Assembly (NCBI GenBank): GCA_002722955.1
Contig: PBMZ01000178.1
Coordinates: 1-64,000 of the forward strand
Length of the DNA stretch: 64,000 bases
Direction of reading: 5' to 3'
Source: Planctomycetaceae bacterium
Lineage (GTDB): Bacteria; Planctomycetota; Planctomycetia; Planctomycetales; Planctomycetaceae
Shown here piece by piece: positions 7,833 to 16,700 of the stretch. The translations under genes and the position numbers were made by a program. Below the pieces are notes generated by a model. The model ran no database searches and was not told where the DNA came from. It saw nothing but the letters and a program-made list of their open reading frames with translations. Each line of letters begins with the position of its first letter. The first letter of the stretch is position 1.

Positions 7833-9659
7833 ATGGCGTCGATCATATCGCGATATCGAAAACAGTTAACGCTTCCTCTGCTCAGTAAAGAACTGACCGA
7901 GCAGGCGAATCGGCGTCGGACTTATATGATCCGCACGCTTTATGCTTTGACGGTCAGTATCGTTGCCATCGGCGGTCTCTACGACATCAATTACGATATG
8001 CGGCCTTTTGCGATGCTAGGGCGAGGCGGGCAACTGGTTCAGGCGCTGACCTTTACTCAATTCTTCGGCGTGTATTTCTTGCTGCCGTCGATGACGTGTG
8101 CCGTGTTGACTCATGAGAAAGAACGCAACACGCTCGAGCTCTTGCTGCTCACCAAACTGGGACCTTGGATCATCATCTTCGAGAAGATGCTTTCGCGGAT
8201 GGTTCCTATGCTCGTCTTTATCTTACTGACGCTGCCTGTCCTCGGAATGGCTTACGCGATGGGGGGCACTGACGGCGCGCACTTGATGACGTCTTTGTAC
8301 TTTTTGGTGTTGGCCAGTTTGCAGGTTTGCTCGATCGCGATCGCTTGTTCGGCGTTTGCGGCTAATTCTTCCACATCGTTTGTCATCACTCACTTGTCGA
8401 TCTTCGCGGTTGTTTTCGGACCTGTGCTCATCGACGAGATGAGGTGGATCAATATTCGAGATGAAGAAATGTTGTTCCCTCCCGTGCTCTTCGACCAGTC
8501 TTACCGAACGGCTCTGGTGAGAGGAATCGAAGAGAGTTGGGTTTGCTGGGTACAGATAATCCTGACTCTCGGGTTGACGCGGTATCTGCTTGTGAAGCGG
8601 GCCTTTGCGAAACAAACCAAGGTTGGCACGCAGATTTTGCGCAACCTCGATGTTGTTATGTCGTCGATCACTTGGCCCGTCCGACGCCTCTTCGCACTCC
8701 GCCGTAATGAGCCAGTCTTTGACGAACCGGCTCAGACTTCGCTGCCAATCTATGATCCAATCAGTTGGAGAGATCGCACGAAAACCTTTCTGGGCAAGCG
8801 GACACATCGACGCTACATGTGCGGCTTCGTGCTGATGTTTCTCGCCTACATCTACTGGGAGATATTCGATAACTGGTTGTATTCGGGACGCTTTCGATCG
8901 TATCGCTATAGCGAAGAGCGCGCAGCCGTTTATTTCTTGTTCTTGGCCTTCGTGGCGATGACGATGATGGTCAAGGCAACCAGCATTATCACATCAGAAC
9001 GATCACGACAGACGCTCGATGTCATCTTGTCGACGCCCATTTCTAATCGCGATTTCTTGAAACAGAAGCTGCAGGGAGCGTTTAATTTTGAGCGATTCTT
9101 CGCTCTTCCCTTCGCCTTCATCCTGGCCGCCGAAATTTATTGGGCATGGCAAGCCAACTCGACCCGGTCGGAAGAATTCGAGATCAGTCGATTTTCTTAT
9201 GTGGTCTATTCCGTCGTCACGGCCTATGTGTTGTTGCACCTGATTACCTGGATTGCCGCTTTGATGGGTCTGATCTGCAAGACGCAGATTCAGGCTCTCG
9301 TGTGTACGATGGTGGTTTGTGGAGGCATGGCGATCGGACCATTTGTTTGTTTTGTGATTCTGTGGGAGTTCCTCAGGATTCGGCCCGACGCCCATTGGGC
9401 CTTCTTGTTCTTGTCCAGTCCGGCAACCTTTCCGACATTGTTGGAATTCGATGACCTGGATGAACTCGAGCTGTCTCCGGTCATCACATTCATCTTCAAC
9501 ACGGCCATCTATGGTGGCTTCACGAGGCTGCTGAAGCATTTTGTGTTGTCTCAAGCAGATCGTTTCTTGAAGCGATCTGATGAAACTGAGCCACAATCTT
9601 TGCTGGCTGCGTCAATCGAACACGGCCCAAGCAACGGCAAGGATGGGCAAGACAACTAG
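7833..9659 (+). CDS. ABC-2 type permease, tandem-duplicated
   Basis: 608 residues with two similar membrane halves. Each half starts with a cytoplasmic segment and a motif of the THEKERNTLELLLLTKL type (residues about 92-110) or TSERSRQTLDVILSTPIS (about 388-405). These are the E-R-x-x-x-T-L-E/D-L/V-L signature of ABC-2 export permeases such as GldF/NatB. A single chain with two halves could form the whole transmembrane pore. No ATPase gene is adjacent, so it must pair with one encoded elsewhere. Upstream, 7783-7820 holds short AT-rich near-palindromes (GAGATTTCAAATCTC) instead of a Shine-Dalgarno sequence. Confidence 0.82.
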   Translation: MASIISRYRKQLTLPLLSKELTEQANRRRTYMIRTLYALTVSIVAIGGLYDINYDMRPFAMLGRGGQLVQALTFTQFFGVYFLLPSMTCAVLTHEKERNTLELLLLTKLGPWIIIFEKMLSRMVPMLVFILLTLPVLGMAYAMGGTDGAHLMTSLYFLVLASLQVCSIAIACSAFAANSSTSFVITHLSIFAVVFGPVLIDEMRWINIRDEEMLFPPVLFDQSYRTALVRGIEESWVCWVQIILTLGLTRYLLVKRAFAKQTKVGTQILRNLDVVMSSITWPVRRLFALRRNEPVFDEPAQTSLPIYDPISWRDRTKTFLGKRTHRRYMCGFVLMFLAYIYWEIFDNWLYSGRFRSYRYSEERAAVYFLFLAFVAMTMMVKATSIITSERSRQTLDVILSTPISNRDFLKQKLQGAFNFERFFALPFAFILAAEIYWAWQANSTRSEEFEISRFSYVVYSVVTAYVLLHLITWIAALMGLICKTQIQALVCTMVVCGGMAIGPFVCFVILWEFLRIRPDAHWAFLFLSSPATFPTLLEFDDLDELELSPVITFIFNTAIYGGFTRLLKHFVLSQADRFLKRSDETEPQSLLAASIEHGPSNGKDGQDN

Positions 9660-9743
9660 AATCAAAAACACCAGCACGCCCATCGTCCACCAGATCCATT
9701 CCACATCTCCATGGCGACCGGATTGGGACAGTCGCAGCCGCAT
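9612..9743 (-). CDS. Small single-TM protein (43 aa), tentative
   Basis: From an ATG at 9743 the frame encodes a basic N-terminus (MRLRLSQSGRHGDVEW) followed by one strong TM helix (WWTMGVLVFLILVVLPILAV). GGAG lies five bases upstream of the ATG. It runs antisense over the last 48 bases of the ABC permease gene. The positive-inside start and ribosome-binding site favour a real gene, but the overlap and small size leave doubt. No family is recognised. Confidence 0.4.
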   Translation of the reverse strand: MRLRLSQSGRHGDVEWIWWTMGVLVFLILVVLPILAVAWAVFD

Positions 9744-9777
9744 CTTCTCTCCGAACGCCCGCCGAACACGAGGTCGC

Positions 9778-9939
9778 TTAAGAGAATTCTTCGTTTTCTC
9801 GCTTGATCTGATCTGAACTCTCTTGAAGCAAGGATGACTCCAATTCGTATCCTTCGTCTTTGGTATTGCCCAGAAAAGGTGGACAGTACCAGTGAGCGGG
9901 GTTTTCTTCGTCACGAATGGTAAAGTAGAATTTAGCCAT
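9778..9939 (-). CDS. Small acidic protein (53 aa), tentative
   Basis: This frame starts MAKFYFTIRDEENPAHW, continues with CPPFLGNTKDEGYELESS and ends at TAA 9778-9780. Composition (many D, E, N, aromatic residues early) is protein-like and matches the codon habits of neighbouring genes. The start codon overlaps that of the divergent antitoxin: the four bases CATG at 9937-9940 serve both. It would be the first gene of a two-gene leftward unit with the 43-residue membrane protein 34 bases further on. No homologue is recognised. Confidence 0.4.
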   Translation of the reverse strand: MAKFYFTIRDEENPAHWYCPPFLGNTKDEGYELESSLLQESSDQIKRENEEFS

Positions 9940-10134
9940 GACTCTTCAACAACTTGAACAGACGATTTCTGAACTCCCCCCGATCAACTTTCCAGCTTTC
10001 GGGAGTGGTTCCTTGCATTCGACGCCGATCGTTGGGACCAACAGCTTGAGAATGACGTCGCGTCTGGCCGACTTGACCAGTTGGCCAACGAAGCAATCGA
10101 AGAACACCAAGCCGGCAAATCCACCCGGATATGA
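9938..10134 (+). pseudogene. Type II antitoxin (addiction-module family) with homopolymer frameshift
   Basis: The frame opens MTLQQLEQTISELPP, then shifts at a run of six C (9976-9981). In the next frame the protein continues DQLSSFREWFLAFDADRWD, QQLENDVASGRLDQLANEA and IEEHQAGKSTRI to TGA 10132-10134. A seventh C would restore a 65-residue protein that matches the short antitoxin family paired with RelE/ParE toxins (F-R-x-W-F-x-x-F-D-A-x-x-W-D, then G-K/R-L-D-x-L-A). The stop overlaps the toxin start as ATGA, a normal coupling for such operons. Loss of antitoxin with an intact toxin would be lethal, so the missing C may be a sequencing error or a slippage site. Confidence 0.8.
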
Positions 10135-10382
10135 GCCATTTTGCCAGCCCTAGCTTTTGGAAGTGTTATCAGGTTTTGCCTGACGAAATCCGTGAGCTCG
10201 CGGACAAGAACTTCGCGTTGCTTCAAGCCGACCCTGCACACCCATCCTTGCACTTCAAAAAGATAGGCAAATACCGATCAGCTCGTGTTGGTTTGCGTCA
10301 CAGAGTGTTGGCTGTTGAGGTGGATGATGGGTTGTTCTGGATCGGGGATCATGCCGAATATGACCGCCTGATTAACGGCTAG
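10131..10382 (+). CDS. RelE/ParE-superfamily toxin
   Basis: 83 residues, complete. The sequence FWKCYQVLPDEIRELADKNF is the amphipathic N-terminal helix pair. DPAHPSLHFKKIG and YRSARVGLRHRVLAVEVDDG form the beta-sheet with the conserved arginines, and the end, WIGDHAEYDRLI, carries the family's terminal H-x-x-Y. This matches the RelE/ParE fold: mRNA interferase or gyrase poison. The ATG lies inside the antitoxin stop (ATGA), so it is translationally coupled. The order antitoxin-toxin is the usual one. Confidence 0.85.
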   Translation: MSHFASPSFWKCYQVLPDEIRELADKNFALLQADPAHPSLHFKKIGKYRSARVGLRHRVLAVEVDDGLFWIGDHAEYDRLING

Positions 10383-10399
10383 TACCTCAAATATCTTCC

Positions 10400-10502
10400 T
10401 TTGACGGATTTTACCTTCGTGAGCCGCTGACCGTAAGACCACGGAAATCAGGATATCGAGTACCCGGCCGCTGACGCGTCACGGCTCACAGAACCCGTCA
10501 AA
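10400..10502. repeat. Imperfect palindromic intergenic element
   Basis: Outer arms TTTGACGG/CCGTCAAA (10400-10407 and 10495-10502) and inner arms GTGAGCCG/CGGCTCAC (10419-10426 and 10482-10489) nest around an unpaired centre. It fills the gap between the toxin gene and the next ORF. The GTGAGCCG...CGGCTCAC frame resembles dispersed intergenic repeats common in planctomycete genomes. Confidence 0.6.
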
Positions 10503-10539
10503 CGAAGATGGTCGAGTTAACCTCACGATCGAGAATGAA

Positions 10540-10866
10540 ATGTCTTCACAGAAAAACACTCCCGCTGAATATCTCGTGATGTTGCTCTCAGTTCTTGCAC
10601 TGGTGGGTGGGCTGTTTGGTCGATTGATTGGGCTGTTGCTAGCGGCAAGCGACGTGTTGCCCCAAGCCATAGACCCTGTTTGGCCCATCGAATCTTTGAT
10701 CGCAGGACCGCTTGCACTTGTGACTTTGATCTCTGCCATCATCATGCGGCGTCGCCGAGTCCGATCGCGAATGCTGGGGTATGCGGTTGCCTTCAGCGGC
10801 GCGGCTCTCATCTTGTCAATCCTAATCGTGTTGGCTCTTGCTTCTTTTGATGGCAGCGCTGTGTAG
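10540..10866 (+). CDS. Small membrane protein (108 aa)
   Basis: No family is recognised. There are three hydrophobic segments (about residues 12-36, 50-67 and 78-102) with an arginine cluster RRRRVRSR between TM2 and TM3, which places that loop in the cytoplasm. Starts with MSSQKNTPAEYL. It is the only open frame in its region with a membrane-protein pattern and is not an antisense shadow of anything else. Confidence 0.6.
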   Translation: MSSQKNTPAEYLVMLLSVLALVGGLFGRLIGLLLAASDVLPQAIDPVWPIESLIAGPLALVTLISAIIMRRRRVRSRMLGYAVAFSGAALILSILIVLALASFDGSAV

Positions 10867-10932
10867 CCGTGCCGTACGACTCGGAAATCCTCAAAACGGG
10901 CCTTCTCCGGAGCATTAGAGGCAGCAATTTCC

Positions 10933-11044
10933 GAATAGCGATTGATGAATGTTGATTTTTGAATTGCGAAGTCAGCGAAGAATGACGAGGGCAGGATTCA
11001 CTGGCCTTCAAAATTCAAAAATCAACATTCATCAATCGCTATTC
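10933..11044. repeat. Perfect 33-bp AT-rich inverted repeat
   Basis: The left arm at 10933-10965 (starting GAATAGCGATTGATGAATG) and right arm at 11012-11044 are exact reverse complements. They flank a 46-base spacer that itself has no obvious gene. The two arms are much more AT-rich than the surroundings. No ORF crosses the whole element. It could be a MITE-like remnant or a structured RNA. Confidence 0.85.
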
Positions 11045-11108
11045 AAAACCCACACAACCATCCTCAGTTCCGCTTTGCTCCGCCAGCGAAGCAAGCTCCT
11101 TTCTTCAG

Positions 11109-11146
11109 TGAGATGCCCGGCTCCTCCGAAGAAGCCGGGCATCTCA
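11109..11146. repeat. GCCCGGCT hairpin, copy 3
   Basis: Arms TGAGATGCCCGGCT and AGCCGGGCATCTCA close a 38-nt near-palindrome. It is the most diverged member of the hairpin family and the only one not directly behind a leftward gene. It lies 145 bases upstream of the M50/HlyD gene. Confidence 0.75.
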
Positions 11147-11291
11147 ATTAGGCACTGGACTAAAGCCCTCTGGTCCCTAAAATACCCGAAGGTTGGCGGA
11201 TTGAGATTGCAAGGAATTCGAAAATCTGTTGCATTATCGCCTTCTCAATCACGACACTGACACCATTGCCTTTCAGCGGTAGCAAAGCTCA

Positions 11292-13559
11292 ATGGCCGCA
11301 GCCAGTTCTTCGTTAACACCGTCGACACAAAGACCGATTCCGCTTCAAGCGCGCGAGGACATCATCTTCGAGCGGATCGAGTATTTAGGAATCGGTTATT
11401 GGGTCGCCAAAGAGCCCGTGGGCCTGAAGTATTATCGGCTTCAGCCCGAGCAATACCATGCGCTCCAACTTCTAGACGGCGAACGCAGCTTAGAACAAAT
11501 TCGCGAGGAATTGCAGCGACAGTTACCCACCGTGCGTTTGCAGTACGCGGACATCCAGCACTTGGTCACAGACTTGCACGAGAAAGGCCTCGTCTACAGC
11601 AAGCGGCCCGGCCAAGGCATCGCGTTGATCAAGCATCATCGCGAGCAAAAATACAAGAAGATGATGAACACGATGCGGAGCCTTTTGTATTTGAGGCTAC
11701 CTGGTTGGGACCCGGAACCGACGTTGCAGGTCCTTTATCCAATCGTCAAGTTCTTGTTTCGACCGTGGTGCGTCGCGTTGACTTGGTTGGTCGTGTTCGC
11801 CTCATGGATTTTGCTGACCGTCCAATTCGACGAGTTCCGCAGCCAGCTTCCTGCTTTCCAGCAATTCTTCGGTTGGCCAAACTTGATCTATCTATGGCTG
11901 ACCCTGGCCATCTCGAAAATCATCCACGAGTTTGGACACGGACTCTCCTGTAAACACTTCGGCGGCGAATGTCACGAAATGGGGGTGATGCTGCTCGTGT
12001 TCAGTCCGTGCCTGTATTGCGATGTCTCGGACTCGTGGGTGCTGAAGAATAAGTGGAAGAGGATCATGATCGGCGCGGCCGGCATGTATATCGAGATCTT
12101 CTTATCCGCCATCGCCATCTTCATTTGGTGGAACACGCAACCGGGGCTCTTACATAACCTGGCCCTCAACGTGTTTTTCGTCACGACGATCACCACGGTC
12201 ATCTTCAATGCCAACCCGCTGATGCGGTTCGATGGCTATTACATGATGTCCGACTTCTTGGAGATCCCCAACTTGCGACCCAAGGCGGATCGCATGTTGC
12301 GTGAGAGCTTCGCTTGGTACTGCCTGGGCATCGAATCACGCCCAGACCCGTTTATGCCCGAAACCGGCAAGGTCTGGTTCGTGCTGTTCGCAATCTCGGC
12401 ATGGATTTATCGATGGTTTATCTTGGCCGGTATCACCATCTTCCTGTACACGGTTTTGAAACCTTACAACTTGCAGAGTATCGGAATCACGTTGGCCGTG
12501 GTTTCGATTGGAACTATTTTTGGCAACATGATCTTCAACATTTACAAGATCATCACAGCTCCGAGGATCGAGCCGATGAGTCGCCCGAAAATTGCCGCGA
12601 CGTTGTCCGTCCTGGTTCTGGTCATCGCCGTTGGTTTGGCGATGCCGATTCCGTGGCACATCGAGGCTATGTTCATTATCGAGCCCCACAATGTGCGACA
12701 TGTGTACTCCACGACGCCGGGCCGCATGATGGAAATCAAGGTCGCCGAAAACGAAATGGTCGTCGGTGGCGACACAGACGGCGATGGTGATGTCGACGAA
12801 GACGACAATCCCAATCTGCTGGTCATCTTGTCGAACGACGACAAGGAAGATCAGCTGAACGAGTTAAAGCTTCAAGAAACGATTCAGGTCAAGGCACAGA
12901 TCCCAACATTCGAGGCTCTCGACGATCCTACCCAAAGTCACTTGGCCGAAAAGAAACTCGCCACGATTCGCGGGCAGATTAAAGAGTATCAACGTCAGAT
13001 CCGCGAACTGAAAATCGTCGCCCCGATCGGCGGGCGGGTTGTCCCGCCATCGCGGACACCGGAGCCGAAGCTTGTCGATGGCAACGCCCAGTTAAGTCAG
13101 TGGCATGGCACTCCGTTGGACAAACGAAACTACGGCTCGTTCGTCGACAGCCGCACACACATCGCCAGCATCGCGCCGGACGAGTTCTATCAAGCCGTCC
13201 TGTTGGTTGACCAAGGCAACCGCAACGACATCATGATCGGCCAAGAGGTCGAATTGAAATTCGATCACTTGCCCGGCACAACCTACATCGGTTCCATCGA
13301 GGATATCTCGGACCGCCACTTAGAGTTCGTTCCAGAACTGTTGTCGAATAAGCTCGGCGGCGAGATTCCGACGGTCACCGATTCGCAAGGTCGCGAGCGA
13401 CTACAAAGCATCGCATATCAGACGACTGTGCTGCTCGAGGAAGACGTGGCCCTGCTGCGAACCGGCATGAGAGGCCGCGCCCGCTTCCTAGTCGATTCCC
13501 GCTCCCTGGGCGAGTGGCTCTGGCGCTATCTGAACCGAACCTTCCGCTTCCGCCTGTAG
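11292..13559 (+). CDS. PqqD-like / M50 metalloprotease / HlyD fusion membrane protein
   Basis: 755 residues with three parts. Residues 1-110 look like a PqqD-type winged-helix domain (LGIGYWVAKEP, then LLDGERSLEQIREEL). Residues 140-480 form a polytopic site-2-protease-like M50 domain with IIHEFGHGLSCKHFGGEC (zinc HExxH near 212) and NANPLMRFDGYYMMSD near 312 (third ligand, N-x-x-P-x-x-x-x-D-G). Residues 480-755 form a periplasmic HlyD-like adaptor with a coiled coil (about 530-590) and a beta-barrel end. An insert DTDGDGDVDEDDNPN near 490-510 resembles a calcium-binding loop. Such fusions are linked to export or maturation of peptides, but no peptide gene or ABC ATPase is adjacent. Confidence 0.85.
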   Translation: MAAASSSLTPSTQRPIPLQAREDIIFERIEYLGIGYWVAKEPVGLKYYRLQPEQYHALQLLDGERSLEQIREELQRQLPTVRLQYADIQHLVTDLHEKGLVYSKRPGQGIALIKHHREQKYKKMMNTMRSLLYLRLPGWDPEPTLQVLYPIVKFLFRPWCVALTWLVVFASWILLTVQFDEFRSQLPAFQQFFGWPNLIYLWLTLAISKIIHEFGHGLSCKHFGGECHEMGVMLLVFSPCLYCDVSDSWVLKNKWKRIMIGAAGMYIEIFLSAIAIFIWWNTQPGLLHNLALNVFFVTTITTVIFNANPLMRFDGYYMMSDFLEIPNLRPKADRMLRESFAWYCLGIESRPDPFMPETGKVWFVLFAISAWIYRWFILAGITIFLYTVLKPYNLQSIGITLAVVSIGTIFGNMIFNIYKIITAPRIEPMSRPKIAATLSVLVLVIAVGLAMPIPWHIEAMFIIEPHNVRHVYSTTPGRMMEIKVAENEMVVGGDTDGDGDVDEDDNPNLLVILSNDDKEDQLNELKLQETIQVKAQIPTFEALDDPTQSHLAEKKLATIRGQIKEYQRQIRELKIVAPIGGRVVPPSRTPEPKLVDGNAQLSQWHGTPLDKRNYGSFVDSRTHIASIAPDEFYQAVLLVDQGNRNDIMIGQEVELKFDHLPGTTYIGSIEDISDRHLEFVPELLSNKLGGEIPTVTDSQGRERLQSIAYQTTVLLEEDVALLRTGMRGRARFLVDSRSLGEWLWRYLNRTFRFRL

Positions 13560-13583
13560 AGGCGTCTTGGGCTCGCCGACTAC

Positions 13584-13663
13584 AAGCACGAAGCGCCTGC
13601 GAGTGAGTCCGATAAATGGAAGTTTCGCAGGTAACGGAACACACTCGCTTGCGCGTCGTGCTT
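13584..13663. repeat. Imperfect palindromic element (CGAAGCGC.../...CGTCGTGCTT)
   Basis: The left arm begins AAGCACGAAGCGC (13584) and the right arm ends GCGCGTCGTGCTT (13663), with further pairing between GCGAGTG and CACTCGC. It separates the M50/HlyD gene from the convergent SIR2-NACHT pseudogene and may terminate one or both. Confidence 0.55.
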
Positions 13664-13734
13664 ATATTTGCGGCTGCTCCTTCGGTCGGGGCTCCGCCTC
13701 TTCCTACCTACGGGCCTTCGTTCCACGCTCCGCT

Positions 13735-16700
13735 CTACTTCTCTTGGCTGGGCAAAACTGTGGCGACGCGAAAGCCCAGGCAATCGTCCCCGAACCGCGG
13801 CCCGAAGTGGCCCCGAAACGCCGCACGGCAGCGATCACGGTCGTACGCCCAACCGCCGCCTCGATCCACCCGGTAGTTTGCCTTTTTCGTGCCTCGGGGG
13901 TCGGTAACGGATTGCTCACCATACTTTCTGTACCAATCGTCGTCACACCATTCCCAGACATTTCCGTGCATGTCGTACAATCCCCATTTGTTCGGCAGCT
14001 TTGTGCCGACAGGCTAAGTTTGGCCTCCGCTGTTGGCGCTATACCAAGCGTACTCTTTCAGTTGATCATCGTCGTCTCCGAAACAGTATTCCGTTTCCGC
14101 CCCCGCCCGGCACGCATATTCCCATTCAGCTTCGGTCGGCAATCGACCACCAATCCACTTGCAAAAACTCAATCGCATCGTGCCAACTGACGCCGACCAC
14201 CGGCTGATCTGGTTGATTGAATCGACGATCGTCCCAGTACTCAGGCTTCTTGATTTTGTTGCCGATCGACTCCATGAACTTACCGTATTGGGCGTTAGTG
14301 ACGGGATATTTGCTTAGCAAGAAGTCTTGAGAGATGGTCACGGTATGGACGGGCTGTTCGTCGCCGTAAGGGTCAGCATTCGATCCCATACGAAAGTCTC
14401 CGGAACGGATCAACACGAATTCGACACCACTCGCCTCGTGCACAAACCCGTCTTGAGTTTGGATTCTGGCGTCGCGTTGTTGGCGGAACTCTTCAAATTC
14501 GGAATTCTGATCAACACGGCCACCGAGGACTCGGAGCACTGTATCTGTTGGCGTGTTCGATTCGCTTCCTTGCTGCAAAGCATCGAGAAATGGCTCAGCA
14601 CTGAAGTACAACAATTCATTCAAGCAGCGTTACGCCAGTCCCAAATCTGTCTGGGGCAAATCGCTGGCCAGCATCGCTCGAAAGAACGATTCGCAGTAGG
14701 CTCGGTTCAAGTACAACGACAACAACGCGGTCTCTTGCCACCAACTGTCGGCCACCTGTTCGGGCAGGAATTGGCTTTCCCTTCATTGACCGCGTACTCG
14801 GCCGCCAGGTACTCCTGAAATGTCAGGTGCAAAAAGCCAAAGCGGCAATCCCGGTCACCAGCCAAGATACCGGATTCGCTACGCATGCGTTGGATAAATG
14901 CGTTTCCATCGCGGCCCAGGCCTGAGTTTGTTTTGACATGAGCCAGCCCCTTTTCCGCTTCGCGGACCAAATCGGCCAGCGGTGCCGAAGTGCGATTTTG
15001 CTCGCTTTGCATCCACCACGCAATGTGTGACAGAACCATCTGAGCGGCACTGGCATTGTATGTCGGCAGGTCTTGTCCCAGCTCGGCTTCGAAGACGTCC
15101 TTTCGCCAGTTTTAAGCAATACCCGAATACAGTGTGCGTACAGTTCTGCACGGCCATCAGGTAGTTCGCGATTCTCGTGAAACACGATGCACATGATGGT
15201 TAACAACAATGGGTTGGTACACAGTTCGCGCATGCGGCCCGTTTGGTACACGTCGTCAATCAACACGGTCAGCAATTGGTTGGCGATTTCGTCGGCAGAT
15301 GCGGAGTCACCGTTCCCGTTGCCATGCAGCTTCTTGTAAGCGGCCACGAACCAAGATTCCACGAATCTCTGTTGTTGATCGCCATCCAGCGGTTGCACGT
15401 GAAACTGAACAAACCGCGGTCCCCAGAAGCGGTGGCCCGTCGATGTAATAACCTTGAAAACGACAGTCACCAAGAACCAGTCCTTGGCCCGATTGACTCG
15501 GGCTTTGTCCAACCAATTCGAGACTTTCTGCCGAGCCTCGGCGTCGATGATCTCGTCCAAACCATCCAGTATCCACAGCAGCGGCGCATCGTCTTTCCAA
15601 AGTTGACTGCCGGGGTCTTGCCAGTCATCGCGGACTTGGTCGCGGAATGTCTCTTCCCGCAGGAATTTTTCCAAATTGCGCGTCTTTTGTCCGAGTGCTG
15701 CGGCACTGAGATTTCGAAATCGAAGGAAGACGGGCGTAACGTCAGCAGGTAAACCGAGATCGGCGGGCGACACATCACCACTGGACAGCATCCACGCCAA
15801 CTGCCGAGCCCCCGTCGTTTTGCCAGCACCCGGTTCACCTAATAAAACGATGCCTTGCTCTTCAAAATTCTGAGCCGTCTTAAAGATGTTGGCAATCTCG
15901 ACGTCACGTTCTTCGTGCTCGAACTCCCCGGTGCGAAACCGGTCCGCCGCTTTGGACTCGATCGAGCGAGCATTGTTCGCAGCGGAACGTAGGCTTCAGT
16001 AATGGGCAGATCGACTGTTAGACTGCGTCCCAGACCTAGCATCGTCAACGACTGGGTATCCTGTGTCAGTCGCCGCAGATACTCGCGGATCACTGGCGAG
16101 CGTTGCACAACTCGTTTTCGGGTTGCTTTCTTCTTTGCAGCTTTCTTTTTACTGGTTTTCTTCTTGCTCGATTTTCGTTTCGTTTGAGATACCGCGGCGG
16201 CAATCTCGTTCAGTTTATCAACGAGCGGCGTTCCGTGACCGGAATACGAAATGTTTGAATGTTGTATTGAGTCCACAGCCGTTTCGCCGGCTCGCCGTCC
16301 GCATCGTCACACATCAACGCAAAGTGTGTGCGACTGTATTTCTTGAATTTATCGAGCACTCTTGCCAAGACATCCATGACGTATTTGTCGCGCATGCCAA
16401 AGCCAATGAATAACAGTGTGCGGTCTTTGAACACATCTTCCAGCCGAGTCAGCGCGGCCTCGTGTTCTGACGATTTCGAATCGGAACCGTACAGATTTTC
16501 GTATTCGCCGGGGCCAGAATCAGGGTGTCCGGCCTGTGAACCATGCCGTGCAGATGCCAAATCATCGGCGGTCCGTCGTCCCGTCGATCAAACAACTCTT
16601 GAAGCAAGAAATCGTCGTCGTTCGCGCAGATGTCGGCTTGATCGTTGGACCAATGCAGAATCCGGTCGTAATTGGTGGTGACGATCAATCGCGACTGCAA

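Noticed and set aside
13735-14170. Diversity-generating retroelement acting on the FGE-fold C-terminus
   Set aside because: FGE/CLec folds are typical DGR targets, but I see no reverse transcriptase, no template repeat and no run of AAY-type variable codons in this window.
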